Program-made: the position numbers and the translations under genes | The notes under the pieces: generated by a model | Database searches by the model: none | Told to the model about the DNA's origin: nothing | What the model saw: the letters and a program-made list of their open reading frames with translations, nothing else | Assembly: GCF_035046485.1 (NCBI RefSeq) | Contig: NC_085136.1 | Location: 219,484,853-219,548,852, forward strand | Length of the DNA: 64,000 bases | Direction of reading: 5' to 3' | From: Aedes albopictus | Lineage: Eukaryota > Arthropoda > Insecta > Diptera > Culicidae | In this document: positions 33,240 through 45,170 of the stretch, in pieces | Position numbering within the stretch: the first letter of the stretch is position 1 | How the letters are laid out: each line of letters opens with the position of its first letter

Positions 33240-33720
33240 TTTATTTATTTATTTATTGTGTTTGTTTTCATCGGACAACAGGGTCTAAATGAAATAGATT
33301 AATACTAGGTCTTAGGTGCTAATTAAAAATATGGGTTCTGCTCAAGCGTTGTCGGAAGGAGTCAATTGAAAAATTAAAATCAAAAACATTATAGGCTAGA
33401 CGGAAATCACTACAAATCGAGTTTATCGGATCATTCGCTGCATAATCAGTATTCCTCGATGCTACCTGTATAGGTTGTCTTGTCCTTAATACACGCTCCG
33501 GAGCATACAGTTGAACGCACTCAAGCAAAGCAGGACAATCAATCTCGTTCCGAATTATCTTCGCACCATACACAGCTCTAGTAATTCTGCGCCGGACATA
33601 CAGCGGTTCGAGTCCCATTAAGGTACAACGTTGAACATAGGGTGGCAAGTTCAACGGATCACGCCAAGGCAGATTCCTCAGGGCGTATCGGACAAACAAA
33701 GTTTGCTCCTGTTTTACGTT
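33240..33720 (-). pseudogene. LINE reverse-transcriptase C-terminal fragment
   Basis: The minus-strand 126-codon frame has the conserved tail of insect LINE ORF2: FVRYALRNLPWRDPLNLPPY, RCTLMGLEPLYVRRRI, IDCPALLE. A (TTTA)n run at 33,240-33,258 lies at its 3' end, as in jockey/CR1-type tails. The upstream RT is missing, so it is 5'-truncated. Confidence 0.72.
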
Positions 33721-33963
33721 TGCTCACTACCGCCACCTACTGAGTGGTTTGCATAACACAGCCTGATTAGCATTGGGCGATTTTGTTTTCGTGACGATGA
33801 TTTTTATCGCAATTTGTCCCGAGCGATACGTTTGTTTGTCTGTGGTTTGACATTGGTGCCGGATCACACTTTGGTATAAATGGGAGAAAAACTGAGGAAT
33901 TGAGAGCAATTCTGAACAACATTTCGAACGCAGATTTTCTCTCGTTAGATATATCTTGCTCCT

Positions 33964-35774
33964 GAAACAAGAAACAAGAAACAAGAAACAAGAAACAAGA
34001 AACAAGAAACAAGAAACAAGAAACAAGAAACAAGAAACAAGAAACAAGAAACAAGAAACAAGAAACAAGAAACAAGAAACAAGAAACAAGAAACAAGAAA
34101 CAAGAAACAAGAAACAAGAAACAAGAAACAAGAAACAAGAAACAAGAAACAAGAAACAAGAAACAAGAAACAAGAAACAAGAAACAAGAAACAAGAAACA
34201 AGAAACAAGAAACAAGAAACAAGAAACAAGAAACAAGAAACAAGAAACAAGAAACAAGAAACAAGAAACAAGAAACAAGAAACAAGAAACAAGAAACAAG
34301 AAACAAGAAACAAGAAACAAGAAACAAGAAACAAGAAACAAGAAACAAGAAACAAGAAACAAGAAACAAGAAACAAGAAACAAGAAACAAGAAACAAGAA
34401 ACAAGAAACAAGAAACAAGAAACAAGAAACAAGAAACAAGAAACAAGAAACAAGAAACAAGAAACAAGAAACAAGAAACAAGAAACAAGAAACAAGAAAC
34501 AAGAAACAAGAAACAAGAAACAAGAAACAAGAAACAAGAAACAAGAAACAAGAAACAAGAAACAAGAAACAAGAAACAAGAAACAAGAAACAAGAAACAA
34601 GAAACAAGAAACAAGAAACAAGAAACAAGAAACAAGAAACAAGAAACAAGAAACAAGAAACAAGAAACAAGAAACAAGAAACAAGAAACAAGAAACAAGA
34701 AACAAGAAACAAGAAACAAGAAACAAGAAACAAGAAACAAGAAACAAGAAACAAGAAACAAGAAACAAGAAACAAGAAACAAGAAACAAGAAACAAGAAA
34801 CAAGAAACAAGAAACAAGAAACAAGAAACAAGAAACAAGAAACAAGAAACAAGAAACAAGAAACAAGAAACAAGAAACAAGAAACAAGAAACAAGAAACA
34901 AGAAACAAGAAACAAGAAACAAGAAACAAGAAACAAGAAACAAGAAACAAGAAACAAGAAACAAGAAACAAGAAACAAGAAACAAGAAACAAGAAACAAG
35001 AAACAAGAAACAAGAAACAAGAAACAAGAAACAAGAAACAAGAAACAAGAAACAAGAAACAAGAAACAAGAAACAAGAAACAAGAAACAAGAAACAAGAA
35101 ACAAGAAACAAGAAACAAGAAACAAGAAACAAGAAACAAGAAACAAGAAACAAGAAACAAGAAACAAGAAACAAGAAACAAGAAACAAGAAACAAGAAAC
35201 AAGAAACAAGAAACAAGAAACAAGAAACAAGAAACAAGAAACAAGAAACAAGAAACAAGAAACAAGAAACAAGAAACAAGAAACAAGAAACAAGAAACAA
35301 GAAACAAGAAACAAGAAACAAGAAACAAGAAACAAGAAACAAGAAACAAGAAACAAGAAACAAGAAACAAGAAACAAGAAACAAGAAACAAGAAACAAGA
35401 AACAAGAAACAAGAAACAAGAAACAAGAAACAAGAAACAAGAAACAAGAAACAAGAAACAAGAAACAAGAAACAAGAAACAAGAAACAAGAAACAAGAAA
35501 CAAGAAACAAGAAACAAGAAACAAGAAACAAGAAACAAGAAACAAGAAACAAGAAACAAGAAACAAGAAACAAGAAACAAGAAACAAGAAACAAGAAACA
35601 AGAAACAAGAAACAAGAAACAAGAAACAAGAAACAAGAAACAAGAAACAAGAAACAAGAAACAAGAAACAAGAAACAAGAAACAAGAAACAAGAAACAAG
35701 AAACAAGAAACAAGAAACAAGAAACAAGAAACAAGAAACAAGAAACAAGAAACAAGAAACAAGAAACAAGAAAC
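33964..35774. repeat. Uninterrupted (GAAACAA)n array, about 259 copies
   Basis: About 1.81 kb of a single 7-bp unit with no variant seen by eye until AAACATGAAC at the right end. It begins exactly where a MITE copy loses its terminal CCCCTAG (TTGCTCCTGAAACAAG), so the array may have grown from that end. The long frames through it are artefacts. Confidence 0.97.
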
Positions 35775-37254
35775 ATGAACAGGAGTAAGAACATTGTCAT
35801 TATTGTTGCGCTTTGATGAAAATTTGATTTAGCTTTGCAGGATCGGTGTTTCAATAAAATAATTTTTAAGAGATTTACATACCTATAATTTTCAGCTTAC
35901 TTCATTCCTTGCACAAAAGCAATTACAAAACTCGGACTCGATTATCCGGGTGACTCCAAAATACGTCAGCCCGGATGCGGATAATCGAGAGACCTTTTTT
36001 GATATCTTGTGTTAAAAACTTCATACATAACTATCATTAACACAACATGTATTTTTCAGTCCACTATGTCAACGAATGAATCAATTCTGCTTTCACACGA
36101 TTTCCCCATAACAATCCATTCGAAGGAAAAGCTTTACAATAATCATTTCGACCACGTAATTCCGGCAGAGTGCGCGGTTCACCATCATTGGGTTTAGCAA
36201 ATTTTCGGAACCATTATCATTTTCTTTAATGAGTGCTTCCTCCTCGGTAGTAACCACTTTCTGGTCCAATGGTCACACCATGTAAAACCAGCTCGGAGAG
36301 CGGGAGGATGAGCGACTTAAAAATTAATTAACAAAATTGATTTCCTCGCGCTGCTGGAAGACCCGTCCGAGCTTCTGTCCCATACGCAAACCTCAGGCAG
36401 GGCTTGGAAGGAGCCACATATAAATCTTCTTCCGTAAAATCTGAGAGCCGCAATGGCCTCTACCCTGCACCCAATGACCGGATATTATAGAAAGCAAGCG
36501 CCCACTCAGCCGTTCTGGGGAGGGTGCGGGATTCGACGTATATATTCATTAGAAACGTTTCTCGCTAAAGCTAAATTAGGACACGGATAATGGACTTCGG
36601 ATTGAGAGAAGGAGAAACAAAAAGTATCTACTTTTAATTACTGCCTAGTGCCGTTTGACTACAGAAATGTGGATGAGCTTGACGATGAACTGAAGAGAAA
36701 AAAAAATGCAATGACTTTCCAGTGGAAACTCGATAATCCACGGATGAGCAGTAAGCCGAGAAATAAGCCCACTTTAGGGGGTTAATGACAAGGGATAAGG
36801 ATAAGGACGTTCAGGGGAATTGATTGTGTACATTAGTTGTCTGTTTCGGCTTCGACAGCAGGTATAAGTAGAACAGAGTAGCACTAATTAAATTGCCACC
36901 AAATTGTGGGCTGCTTGATGGTCCACCTAATTTAGATAACGTAAAACGGGATAACATTGATGCAGATGGTGGTACATCTGTTTGTCTGTGCTTCTATTAT
37001 TGGTTCCTATATGGACAAGCAAACGATAAATGTTTTATATTTTTCAAACAAATACTGGACCTCATAGTACATATCAAGCTTTTAAAAAGATATTTTGAAA
37101 TTTGTAAACATATAGAGGAATAATCATTTTTATCAAAAATGTTCTTACTAGCTTAAGGACAAACGTCTTGAAATCCGGCTTCAACAGTGCATCAGAACTT
37201 CAGACGAACAAATCTCCAGAAGCAAGCTTCAAACAACAGTGCATTTTATTATTC
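35775..37254. other. Intergenic, no gene recognised
   Basis: Short ORFs only, none with a recognisable domain. The sequence is mixed and may contain old repeats. Confidence 0.5.
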
Positions 37255-37730
37255 TGTTCTTGCTCACTTGTAGCTGGCCAATCCGGTGTCTTACGGCCTC
37301 GGCATGAACATCGAGAATGATGATATTAGCAAAACATGAGTATAATTTGACGACAAAAAATTGACTTTTTATGTAAACAAACGAGGGCCCATATTGAAGA
37401 GGCGGTAAACGCACGGGTATTCAGCATGACCATGCTGAGGGTGACGGGTTCGATTCCCGGTCGGTCCAGGATCTTTTCGTAAAGGAAATTTCCTTGACTT
37501 CCTTGGGCATAGAGTATCTTCGTGCCTGCCACACGATATACACATGCATAATGGTCATTGGCAGAGGAAGCTCTCAGTTAAAAACTGTGGAAGTGCTCAT
37601 AGAACACTAAGCTGAGAAGCAGGCTTTGTCCCAGTGAGGACGTTACGCCAAGAAGAGGAGAGAGGAGGATGTAAACAAACGATTTTCTCCTTATCTCACC
37701 AAGCGCCTCTACAATTGGGGGTCATCCGAA
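37255..37730. repeat. Dispersed repeat interrupted by a SINE
   Basis: GTAGCTGGCCAATCCGGT to TTGACGACAAAAAATTGAC and on through CTCCTTATCTCACCAAGCGC matches 38,085-38,198 plus 42,876-43,052. This is one copy of the repeat into which LINE copy B inserted elsewhere. Confidence 0.65.
37385..37669 (+). mobile_element. Feilai-like SINE with 13-bp duplication
   Basis: Full-length copy flanked by TGTAAACAAACGA at 37,372-37,384 and 37,670-37,682. Box B and tail are as in the 3,315 copy. Confidence 0.88.
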
Positions 37731-37783
37731 TTAGCATATAGGCAAATTTGACGGAAGCTAACGTTCATTTTTTTCTCTGGTGG

Positions 37784-38043
37784 CAGGTATAGGCGAATCC
37801 GACGGAAGCTAACGATCCCTCCGCATCTGGTGGCAGGAATGAGAACCCTACGAGAAACGTGACTCCGCCAAAAAGTGCCATGGCGCAGCATAGGCAAAGT
37901 GCACTTTTTTCACTTTTTCGTATCGAATTCCGCATCGTAGAGAAACAAAAGAGCACTTTTTGAAAAGAAAATTTAAGTCTCTTTCAGGTGCGCTTAGATC
38001 CGGTAGGTACTTACGAACAATTTATGTGATTAATTTGAGGAGC
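37784..38043. repeat. Dispersed ~250-bp repeat (copy 1)
   Basis: GTGCCATGGCGCAGCATAGG to GATTAATTTGAGGAGCT matches 44,893-45,101 at high similarity. The unit is unidentified. Confidence 0.6.
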
Positions 38044-38084
38044 TCTTGCTATGCCTCCGGCGGGCGATCTCCCGGATTTTTTGT

Positions 38085-38198
38085 TAGCTGACCAATCCGG
38101 TATCTGTCGGCGTGGGCATCAAGAATGATGATAATGGAAGCCATTGCAAATGGAAAATAGCAACTTCTAGAGCAAAAAATGAGTAAAATTTGACGACA
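38085..38198. repeat. Left copy of a 114-bp target duplication around LINE copy B
   Basis: Matches 42,876-42,989 with two differences seen by eye. Because the host repeat also exists uninterrupted by the LINE at 37,255, the duplication is clearly of host sequence. Confidence 0.85.
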
Positions 38199-41100
38199 GT
38201 CGGCTGTTCGAGTCCGTATGAAGTTGATCATCAATATTAACTTCTTTTCTCGATCAGCCTAGATAGCTGTGTAGTGTCGGTAGCGATTGTCTCAATTGGC
38301 TAAGAATAACACTACGGACCGCTTGTTCCGGTGGTAAGAATCCATCAACAGGTGACCCCTAATTCATGGTGTGATACGGCTTTATGCTTACCGTGCCTAG
38401 GAATGAATGGCTAGGGGGGTCTAATAAAAACCTAACCGCTAACGGAGCCTGTGGAGTACCAGGGCGCCCTCCACAGTATGTAGCCCTTACTGCGCTAACC
38501 GGAGCAATGGTGCAGTGGACCTTGTGTTTCTCCGAGACAATCAGCTGCCCTTCTTTAGTCTCACTTGAGGCTAAATAAGGGCGGGATTATGAAGATGTTG
38601 TTAATTAGTTTAAATTTTCACCTATATGGTTTCGCATTATGCGACTTACACAGTGTATTCTGTGTATCCTCGCCTTTGGCGTTTTCCAATCGATACCGAT
38701 TTGGTTTTATTGTTGCTGTTCTTTGTTGTGCTGTTGTTGCGAAGAGTTTAATCTTACCTAGTTTGGGTAGTGGCTACGGTTAGGATAGCTCAGATCAATC
38801 TTCAGCATAAAAGAACAGCAACGATCAATCTTTGCAGACTTATGCAAAATGGTACAGCCCAAGTGGCCTTGGTACAAGAACCTTACTTTCGTAAGGGAAA
38901 TTTCTATCTAGGAAACCTTGTGAACCCGGTGTTTGCCACTTTCAGTAAACATGAAATGGCAAACTCGCGTGTCATGCCTCGAGCCTGTGTGCTTGTCAAC
39001 AACGCAATAGTTGCTACACTCATCTCTGAACTAACCACCAGAGATGTATGTGCTATCACAATTGATGTATCTGTTGGAAACCTCAACAGGAAATACGTCT
39101 ATTGTTCTGTGTATTTACCACATGATGAACCATCCCCTACGGATGCTTTCAAACAAGTCATCGCATACTGCACTTCAAAAAGCCTTCCGCTAATTGTTGG
39201 CAGTGATGCTAATGCTCACCATATCATCTGGGGCAGCTCAGACATTAACTTGAGAGGCTCCAGTTTGATGGAGTGTACTTAAGTAGTACAGATCTTGCAT
39301 TACTTAACATAGGCAACCGCCCAACCTTCATGTTATCTGCTAGAGAGGAAGTGTTAGATATAACGCTTTGCTCTAGCAGAATTAGTCACGAGCTGACCAA
39401 TTGGCATGTGTCAGATGAAGAATCTTTATCTGACCATCGCTATATCTTTTTTGAACATTTAAATGTTACTTCGCAAACATTGCGTTTCAGGAATCCTCGG
39501 TTAACAAACTGGGATCTTTATACTGATTTGGTTGCAGCCAAATTTCATGGATACTCACCATCCATTGACACTCCAAGTGATTTAGATGATGCCGTTGATA
39601 CTACAACGACCTTCATCATGGAAGCTTTTGAAGAAGCATGCCCTCTACGGTCTGTGAAGATCACAAGAGGAACCCCTTGGTGGAACTCTGATCTGGCGAA
39701 ACTCAGGAAACAATGTAGAAAGAGTTGGAACAGACGACGTTCGGCTGGTTCGGAGGCTTTCAGGTCGGCTCGCATGGCCTACAGGAAAGCTCTCCGGTCT
39801 GCTGGACGATCCGGCTGGAAAAACCTTTGTACAAATGTTTCCAGCTTGAGTGAAGTCAGTCGGTTAAACAAAATCCTTGCGAAATCTAAGGATTTCCGGG
39901 TGAACGAACTTCGTTTGCCAAATGGCGATCTGACTTCCTCTGATGAGGAAGTTCTGGAATGCTTATTCAGCACGCACTTCCCTGGATGTGTAGATATTAC
40001 ATCTTCGGATGATCCTGATGTCTTTTCTTGTAGTTATGATTCTTTAGCTTCGGCTCGGAGTATTGTAACTATAGAATCGATTGAGTGGGCTCTTAATAGC
40101 TTTGCTCCTTTCAAATCTCCTGGCGCAGATGGGATTTATCCTATTTTGCTTCAGAAGGGATTTGATTATTTCAAACATGTTTTGAAAAAACTACTTGTTT
40201 GCAGTTTTGCTACAGGGTATATTCCCAAATCCTGGAGGGATATTACTGTAAAGTTTATTCCGAAAGTGGGTCGTGCGTCGTATGAAGAAGCAAAGAGTTT
40301 CAGACCTATCAGTTTGACCTCTTTTCTTCTGAAATGCTTAGAACGCATTGTGGATCATCACATCCGTGATGTTCATCTGGCCAACGTGCCTCTTCATGTG
40401 AACCAACATGCCTACCAATCTGGTAAGTCCACAGTGACTCTTTTACACAAGGTTGTTTACGATATCGAGAAAGCATTCGCTCAAAAGCAATCTTGTTTGG
40501 GTGTTTTCTTAAATATCGAGGGTGCCTTTGACAACGTGCCTTTCGATGCCATATTGGAAGCCGCACGGAGTCATGGTATATCTCCAATGATTTCCAATTG
40601 GATTCACCAAATGCTCAAAAACCGATATCTCTTCTCGACATTGCGTCTAGCAGGGATTAGAAAATTGAGTGTTTGTGGATGCCCCCAAGGGGGAGTCTTA
40701 TCACCGCTTTTGTGGAATCTCGTAGCAGATACGCTATTGAGGCAACTCAATAATAGCGGTTTTCCTACTTATGGTTTTGCCGATGACTACCTAACATTGT
40801 TAGTTGGTATGTGCATCAGCACCCTTTTCGACCTGATGCAAAACGCCCTTCAGGTAGTTGAGTGTTGGTGTCGCCAATATGGCCTTTCGGTTAATCCGAG
40901 TAAAACATCTATTGTTCTTTTCACGGAAAGGCGAAACCGTAATGGCGTTCGACCTTTGCGTCTCTTTGATTCTGAAATTGATGTGACTGAACAGGTAAAG
41001 TACGTTGGAGTCATTCTTGATTCCAAGCTTTCCTGGACACCTCACATTGAGTTCAGAATCAAGAAAGCTTGTATGGCCTTCGGGCAGTGCCGGCGTACTT

Positions 41101-42875
41101 TTGGTACAACTTGGGGTCTAAAACCCAAGTATATCAAATGGATTTGCACAACTGTGGTTCGGCCAATATTGGCTTATGGATGTCTTGTGTGGTGGCAAAA
41201 GGGTGAAGTGAGAACGGTCCAATCAAAATTAGGCCATCTCCAAAGGATGTGCTTAATGGCGATGTCTGGAGCGTTCTCTTCAACTCCTACGGCAGTGTTA
41301 GAAGTTCTCTTTGACGTTGCCCCACTACACATTCATCTCAAACAAGAAGCCCTTTCTTGCACTTACCGGTTACGGGTACTCGGTCTACTAGAGGAAACTC
41401 CTGTGAACTGCACATCAACACACACCTCGTTGTTTCCACTTTTGGTGAATTGGGACAAAATTGTCCTTGCTCCAAGTGATCTTACAATTGCTTGTAATTT
41501 TCCATATAGGACATTCCCTTCCCGGGAAGTGGGAAGAGTGGACATCTGGTTACCTGGAAAGAAGTATTTCAGACGGCATCGTATGTTACACTGATGGCTC
41601 CCTTCTCGAAGGTCGAGCAGGTGCTGGCGTTTATTCTCGTGAGCTAAGGCTGTATCAGTCTTAATCACTTGGTAGACACTGCACCGTTTTTCAGGCCGAA
41701 ATCTTTGCTCTTATGTGCGGAGTGCAATCAGCACTTCAGCAGCACGTAATGGGCAAAGTAATATACTTCTGTTCAGATAGCCAGGCTGCTATTAAAGCAC
41801 TTGCTTCGGCCAACTTTAGGTCGAAGATAGTTATCGCTTGTCGAACTCAAATCGAGGAGCTGAATTCAGCAAACGCTGTTCACCTTCTATGGGTATCTGG
41901 TCATTCTTCCATCGCTGGAAATGAATTGGCTGATGAGTTAGCTCGCTCTGGAGCATCACATGACTTCATTGGCCCTGAGCCAGCTATTCCGATATCGAAG
42001 TGTTGGATTAAGCTTCAGATTCACACCTGGGCTGTCACTCAACACAGACAATATTGGAATAGTTTGGAGTCATGTCGTCAAACCAAATTATATAGTGCTG
42101 AGCCATCTCTACGGGTGGCGAAGTATCTAACTAAACTGTCTAAGCAGAATTGCAGCATGCTGGTCAAAGCATTGACTGGCCACTGCCGACTCAGTTATCA
42201 CATGGCAAATATTCAGCAAGCTGATTCATTTGCCTGTGATAGCTGTGAATCCGATTATGGAACTTCGTATCATTTCACCGAGAAAAATTTCTACTCAATG
42301 ACTGAGTTGGCCTTACTCAGAAATCGAAAAATCCTTTGTTTTCTTACTCAGTTTCGGCTAAAAGTGGGACAACCCATTGGCAATGGGTTGTCCCACTTTT
42401 AACGGAAACTGAGTAAGAAAACAAAGGATTTTTCGATTTCTGAGTAAGACCAACTCAGCCACTGAGTAGAAATTTTTCTCTGTGTTGATATGTAACTGTC
42501 CAGTTTTCGCGCAACTGCGTTTCCGAGTATTCGGTAAACACTTATTAAGTGAAACTGACTTCAGAAACCTGAATCTTCAGGATATTCTGTTGTTCTCAAA
42601 CCGCTGTGGTAAAGAGCTATAGGCTCTCTTTCGCTTTATGCGTTATTACAGTGCCCTTTTCAGGGCGCTGTTTGAACCCATTGTGGTACGCTTGTGCGTT
42701 AGTACCCTCTTCCAGGGTATTTTTCCTATTTCCCTACCTGTCCCTATCCCCACCCAAATCCTTTTTCCTTCCTTTTCCCTCAGGTAGATGATGAAATAGG
42801 CTGTTATTTTGGCGATGGCACAAATGTCCCAAATGGAGGATAACGTGCCTCTGGAGCCGGCCTTCTGATACCTGA
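38199..42875 (+). mobile_element. Non-LTR retrotransposon copy B (RNase H-bearing, LOA/I-like)
   Basis: A ~570-bp 5' region leads into endonuclease frame 38,770-39,282 ([14 protein letters not shown]), then reverse transcriptase frame 39,273-41,594 ([23 protein letters not shown]) and RNase H frame about 41,560-42,280 ([28 protein letters not shown]). A GT insertion near 39,273 separates endonuclease from RT, indels near 41,510 shift the RNase H frame, and TAA occurs at about 41,662. A palindromic MITE splits the end of the ORF. No ORF1 with CCHC knuckles is visible, and the endonuclease frame has no upstream ATG. The 3' end is CTGATACCTGA. Confidence 0.9.
42278..42484. mobile_element. 207-bp near-perfect palindromic MITE
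   Basis: Ends CACCGAGAAAAATTTCTACT and the inverted AGTAGAAATTTTTCTCTGTG. The whole element folds back on itself with centre CCCATTGGCAATGGG. It interrupts LINE copy B a few bases from where the direct-repeat element interrupts copy A. Confidence 0.8.
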
Positions 42876-42989
42876 TAGCTGGCCAATCCGGTATCTGTCG
42901 GCGTGGGCATCAAGAATGATGATAATGGAAGCCATTGCAAATGGAAAATAGTAACTTCTAGAGCAAAAAATGAGTAAAATTTGACGACA
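42876..42989. repeat. Right copy of the 114-bp target duplication
   Basis: Begins TAGCTGGCCAATCCGG directly after the LINE 3' end and continues beyond the duplication into the rest of the host repeat. Confidence 0.85.
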
Positions 42990-43052
42990 AAAAATTGACC
43001 TTTTTATGTAAACAAACGATTTCCTCCTTATCTCACCAAGCGCCTCTACAAT

Positions 43053-43770
43053 AAGCCATTTCACGAGACGTTTCAGAACAGCTGATCGCAGCAGCGGCGT
43101 CAACTGACAGAATTCCACGCACGTTTGTTTTGCTGGAATCTCGTGTAATTTTTGAAAAGGTACTTGTGCGACAAATTGGAGATACGAGAAATTGGCGCCA
43201 AAAAAGGCTCAAACGCAGTCGCAGAAGCAATACAAATCTCATAAATTAATCAGGTATTTTTTTCGTTGCGATTAACTCATTAACTTGCCGAAAAGAATTT
43301 AAATAAAAATTTCTAATTATTGTTTTAGCCAGTTTCAAAAATTACGCTTGACTTGCGCGCAGTCATTAACCATCATCAACCGGATGATGATTGAAAACGT
43401 AAACATCAGAGCGCGGAGTTCTGTCGTTTGACTAGCCTCATAAAATAGACTATTGGGGATAATCCGAATTAGCCTATGGAGTACAGTGAATACATTTTAT
43501 AAAGCAAGTTTCGAGCGATAAAACTGCTTTTGTATTTTTAATGATGACGATTAGGCCGAAACAAATCTCGTTTTCTTCTTTTGTCACTTTCCTCGTTGAC
43601 TGGTCGAATGGGGGGGGGGGGGGGATATAATATAATAAAAGTATTTGATGGAAAATTATCCAAACAATTAGGCAAAATCGTCAAACTCCTCGGATTTGTT
43701 AAGAAATTTTCTCGACGACACTAATAATTAGTGTTTTAAATTTCCTAAATAATTTATTTGTCCTCTCCTC
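43053..43770. other. Intergenic, unassigned
   Basis: Contains a run of 15 G at 43,610-43,624. No gene recognised. Confidence 0.5.
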
Positions 43771-44005
43771 TTCTTGGCGTAACGTCCTCACTGGGACAAA
43801 GCCTGCTTCTCAGCTTAGTGTTCAATGAGCACTTCCACAGTTATTAACTGAGAGCTTCCTCTGCCAATGACCATTATGCATGTGTATATCGTGTGGCAGG
43901 CACGAAGATACTCTATGCCCAAGGAAGTCAAGGAAATTTCCTTTACGAAAAGATCCTGGACCGACCGGGAATCGAACCCGTCACCCTCAGCATGGTCTCG
44001 GCTAT
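43771..44005 (-). mobile_element. Feilai-like SINE, internally deleted
   Basis: Reverse copy lacking about 28 bp of the tRNA-like head: CAGCATGGT joins CTCGGCTAT directly. Box B is kept. Confidence 0.8.
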
Positions 44006-44270
44006 TTGTGTCCCCCTTCAAAATGTCGTCAAAAAATTCAGAGGGTGGGGAAAAGAGGGGAGTGGGTGTTGAGGCGGGATAAGGGAAAACCTAAGAGCTG
44101 GTTGAAATAGTATTTAGAGAAAAAAATACCAAACAAGATTACAAATTAAATTTATTGTTCTGAATGCGCGGATATTAAGACACTGATGTTCTTTTGCGTG
44201 CGTACAATGAGATTTATTAATGAAAATTGTGAACACGGTTCATTAATGAAAATTGTACGACACGAATTTA

Positions 44271-44437
44271 GGCATCGTACACAAATTACGTAACGCTATA
44301 GGGGGAGGAGGGGGTGTGCAGCGTAGCGTTACGATCCATACAAAAAAAATAGTTTTCATGCAAAACGCTTTACATAGGGGGGAGGGAAGGGGTCTGAAAA
44401 GGCTGATTTTAGCTTTACGTAATTTGTATACCATGCC
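44271..44437. mobile_element. 167-bp TTA-flanked MITE
   Basis: Ends GGCATCGTACACAAATTACG and an inverted CGTAATTTGTATACCATGCC, with TTA at 44,268-44,270 and 44,438-44,440. PIF/Harbinger-type by target; the interior has AGGGGGGAGG runs like the next member. Confidence 0.8.
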
Positions 44438-44892
44438 TTACGACGCTTACAGTGCACCAATGGTCTGAATCTACGTTTTAGAGGAAAAAATCCACATTTT
44501 AGGAAAAAAATATCGTTAGTTTAAGGCGTTTTGTGTCTTCAGAGAAGTTGTTCATATTTGTATGCTGCATCTTAAAAAAAAATGATTGGGGTGGTCCTTG
44601 TCTTAACTCAAATTTGGAATGGATCTTTTTGTCAAGTCGTATGCGACCGAGTTCTTCAGCAAGACAATGCTTGCAATGTAATGCTCAGAACAAATTCCTC
44701 AGTCCTAGGATCTCCAGCTACGGCATGCCTCATTGATTAGTTGTGTCAGTATACCCTGCTGGGCTAGTATTAATATATTCCAAGTTCCAATTCACACTAA
44801 AAGTTTTTGCCGTTGAACTAGTCCCTGATATTTCATTTTTGGTTTCTGCAATAGACGAATTTGACGGAAGCTGAAGATCACTATTTTCTCTG

Positions 44893-45170
44893 GTGGCAGG
44901 AATGAGAACCTTATAAGTGACTCCACCAAAATTTGCCATGGCGCAGCATAGGCAAAGTGCACTTTTTTCACTTTTTCTTATCGAATTCCGCATCGCAGAG
45001 AATCAAACGAGCACTTTGGAACGAAAATTTATTTCTCTTTCGGAAGCGCTTAGATCCGGTAGGTACTTACTAACAATTTATGTGATTAATTTGAGGAGCT
45101 ACGATGCGGAATTCGATAAGAAAAAGTATCTTTTGCATATGCCATCCCATGGCACTTTTTGGCGGAGTCA
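44893..45170. repeat. Dispersed ~250-bp repeat (copy 2) with inverted extension
   Basis: Diverged copy of 37,784-38,043. From about 45,101 part of it is repeated inverted (CGATGCGGAATTCGATAAG against CTTATCGAATTCCGCATCG). Confidence 0.55.

Larger units (their letters stand above)
31580..33844. mobile_element. 2.27-kb element with CACAGACAAACAGAC-type ends
   Basis: Starts CACAGACAAACAGAC and ends GTTTGTTTGTCTGTG. GTTTGAC is repeated on both sides (31,573-31,579 and 33,845-33,851). It contains a second element (31,595-32,867), a 256-bp MITE (32,893-33,148) and a LINE fragment. Another end-like motif, CACAGACAAACAGACGTAAC, lies at about 32,151. No transposase was recognised. Confidence 0.7.
31126..33963 (+). 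mobile_element. Diverged hAT-like MITE, split by two insertions
   Basis: An older family copy begins CTAGGGCCAGGCACTG at 31,126, is interrupted at 31,193-31,498, resumes at 31,499-31,579, is interrupted again at 31,580-33,844, and finishes at 33,845-33,963 with TCTCTCGTTAGATATATC. The pieces join in consensus order. Confidence 0.7.

Noticed and set aside
33964..35774. CRISPR-like or telomere-like array
   Set aside because: Contiguous 7-bp units without spacers, and the unit is not the insect TTAGG telomere repeat.
33727..35854. Reading frames of 600-700 codons on both strands
   Set aside because: They are the heptanucleotide array read in every register, with no non-repeat domain.
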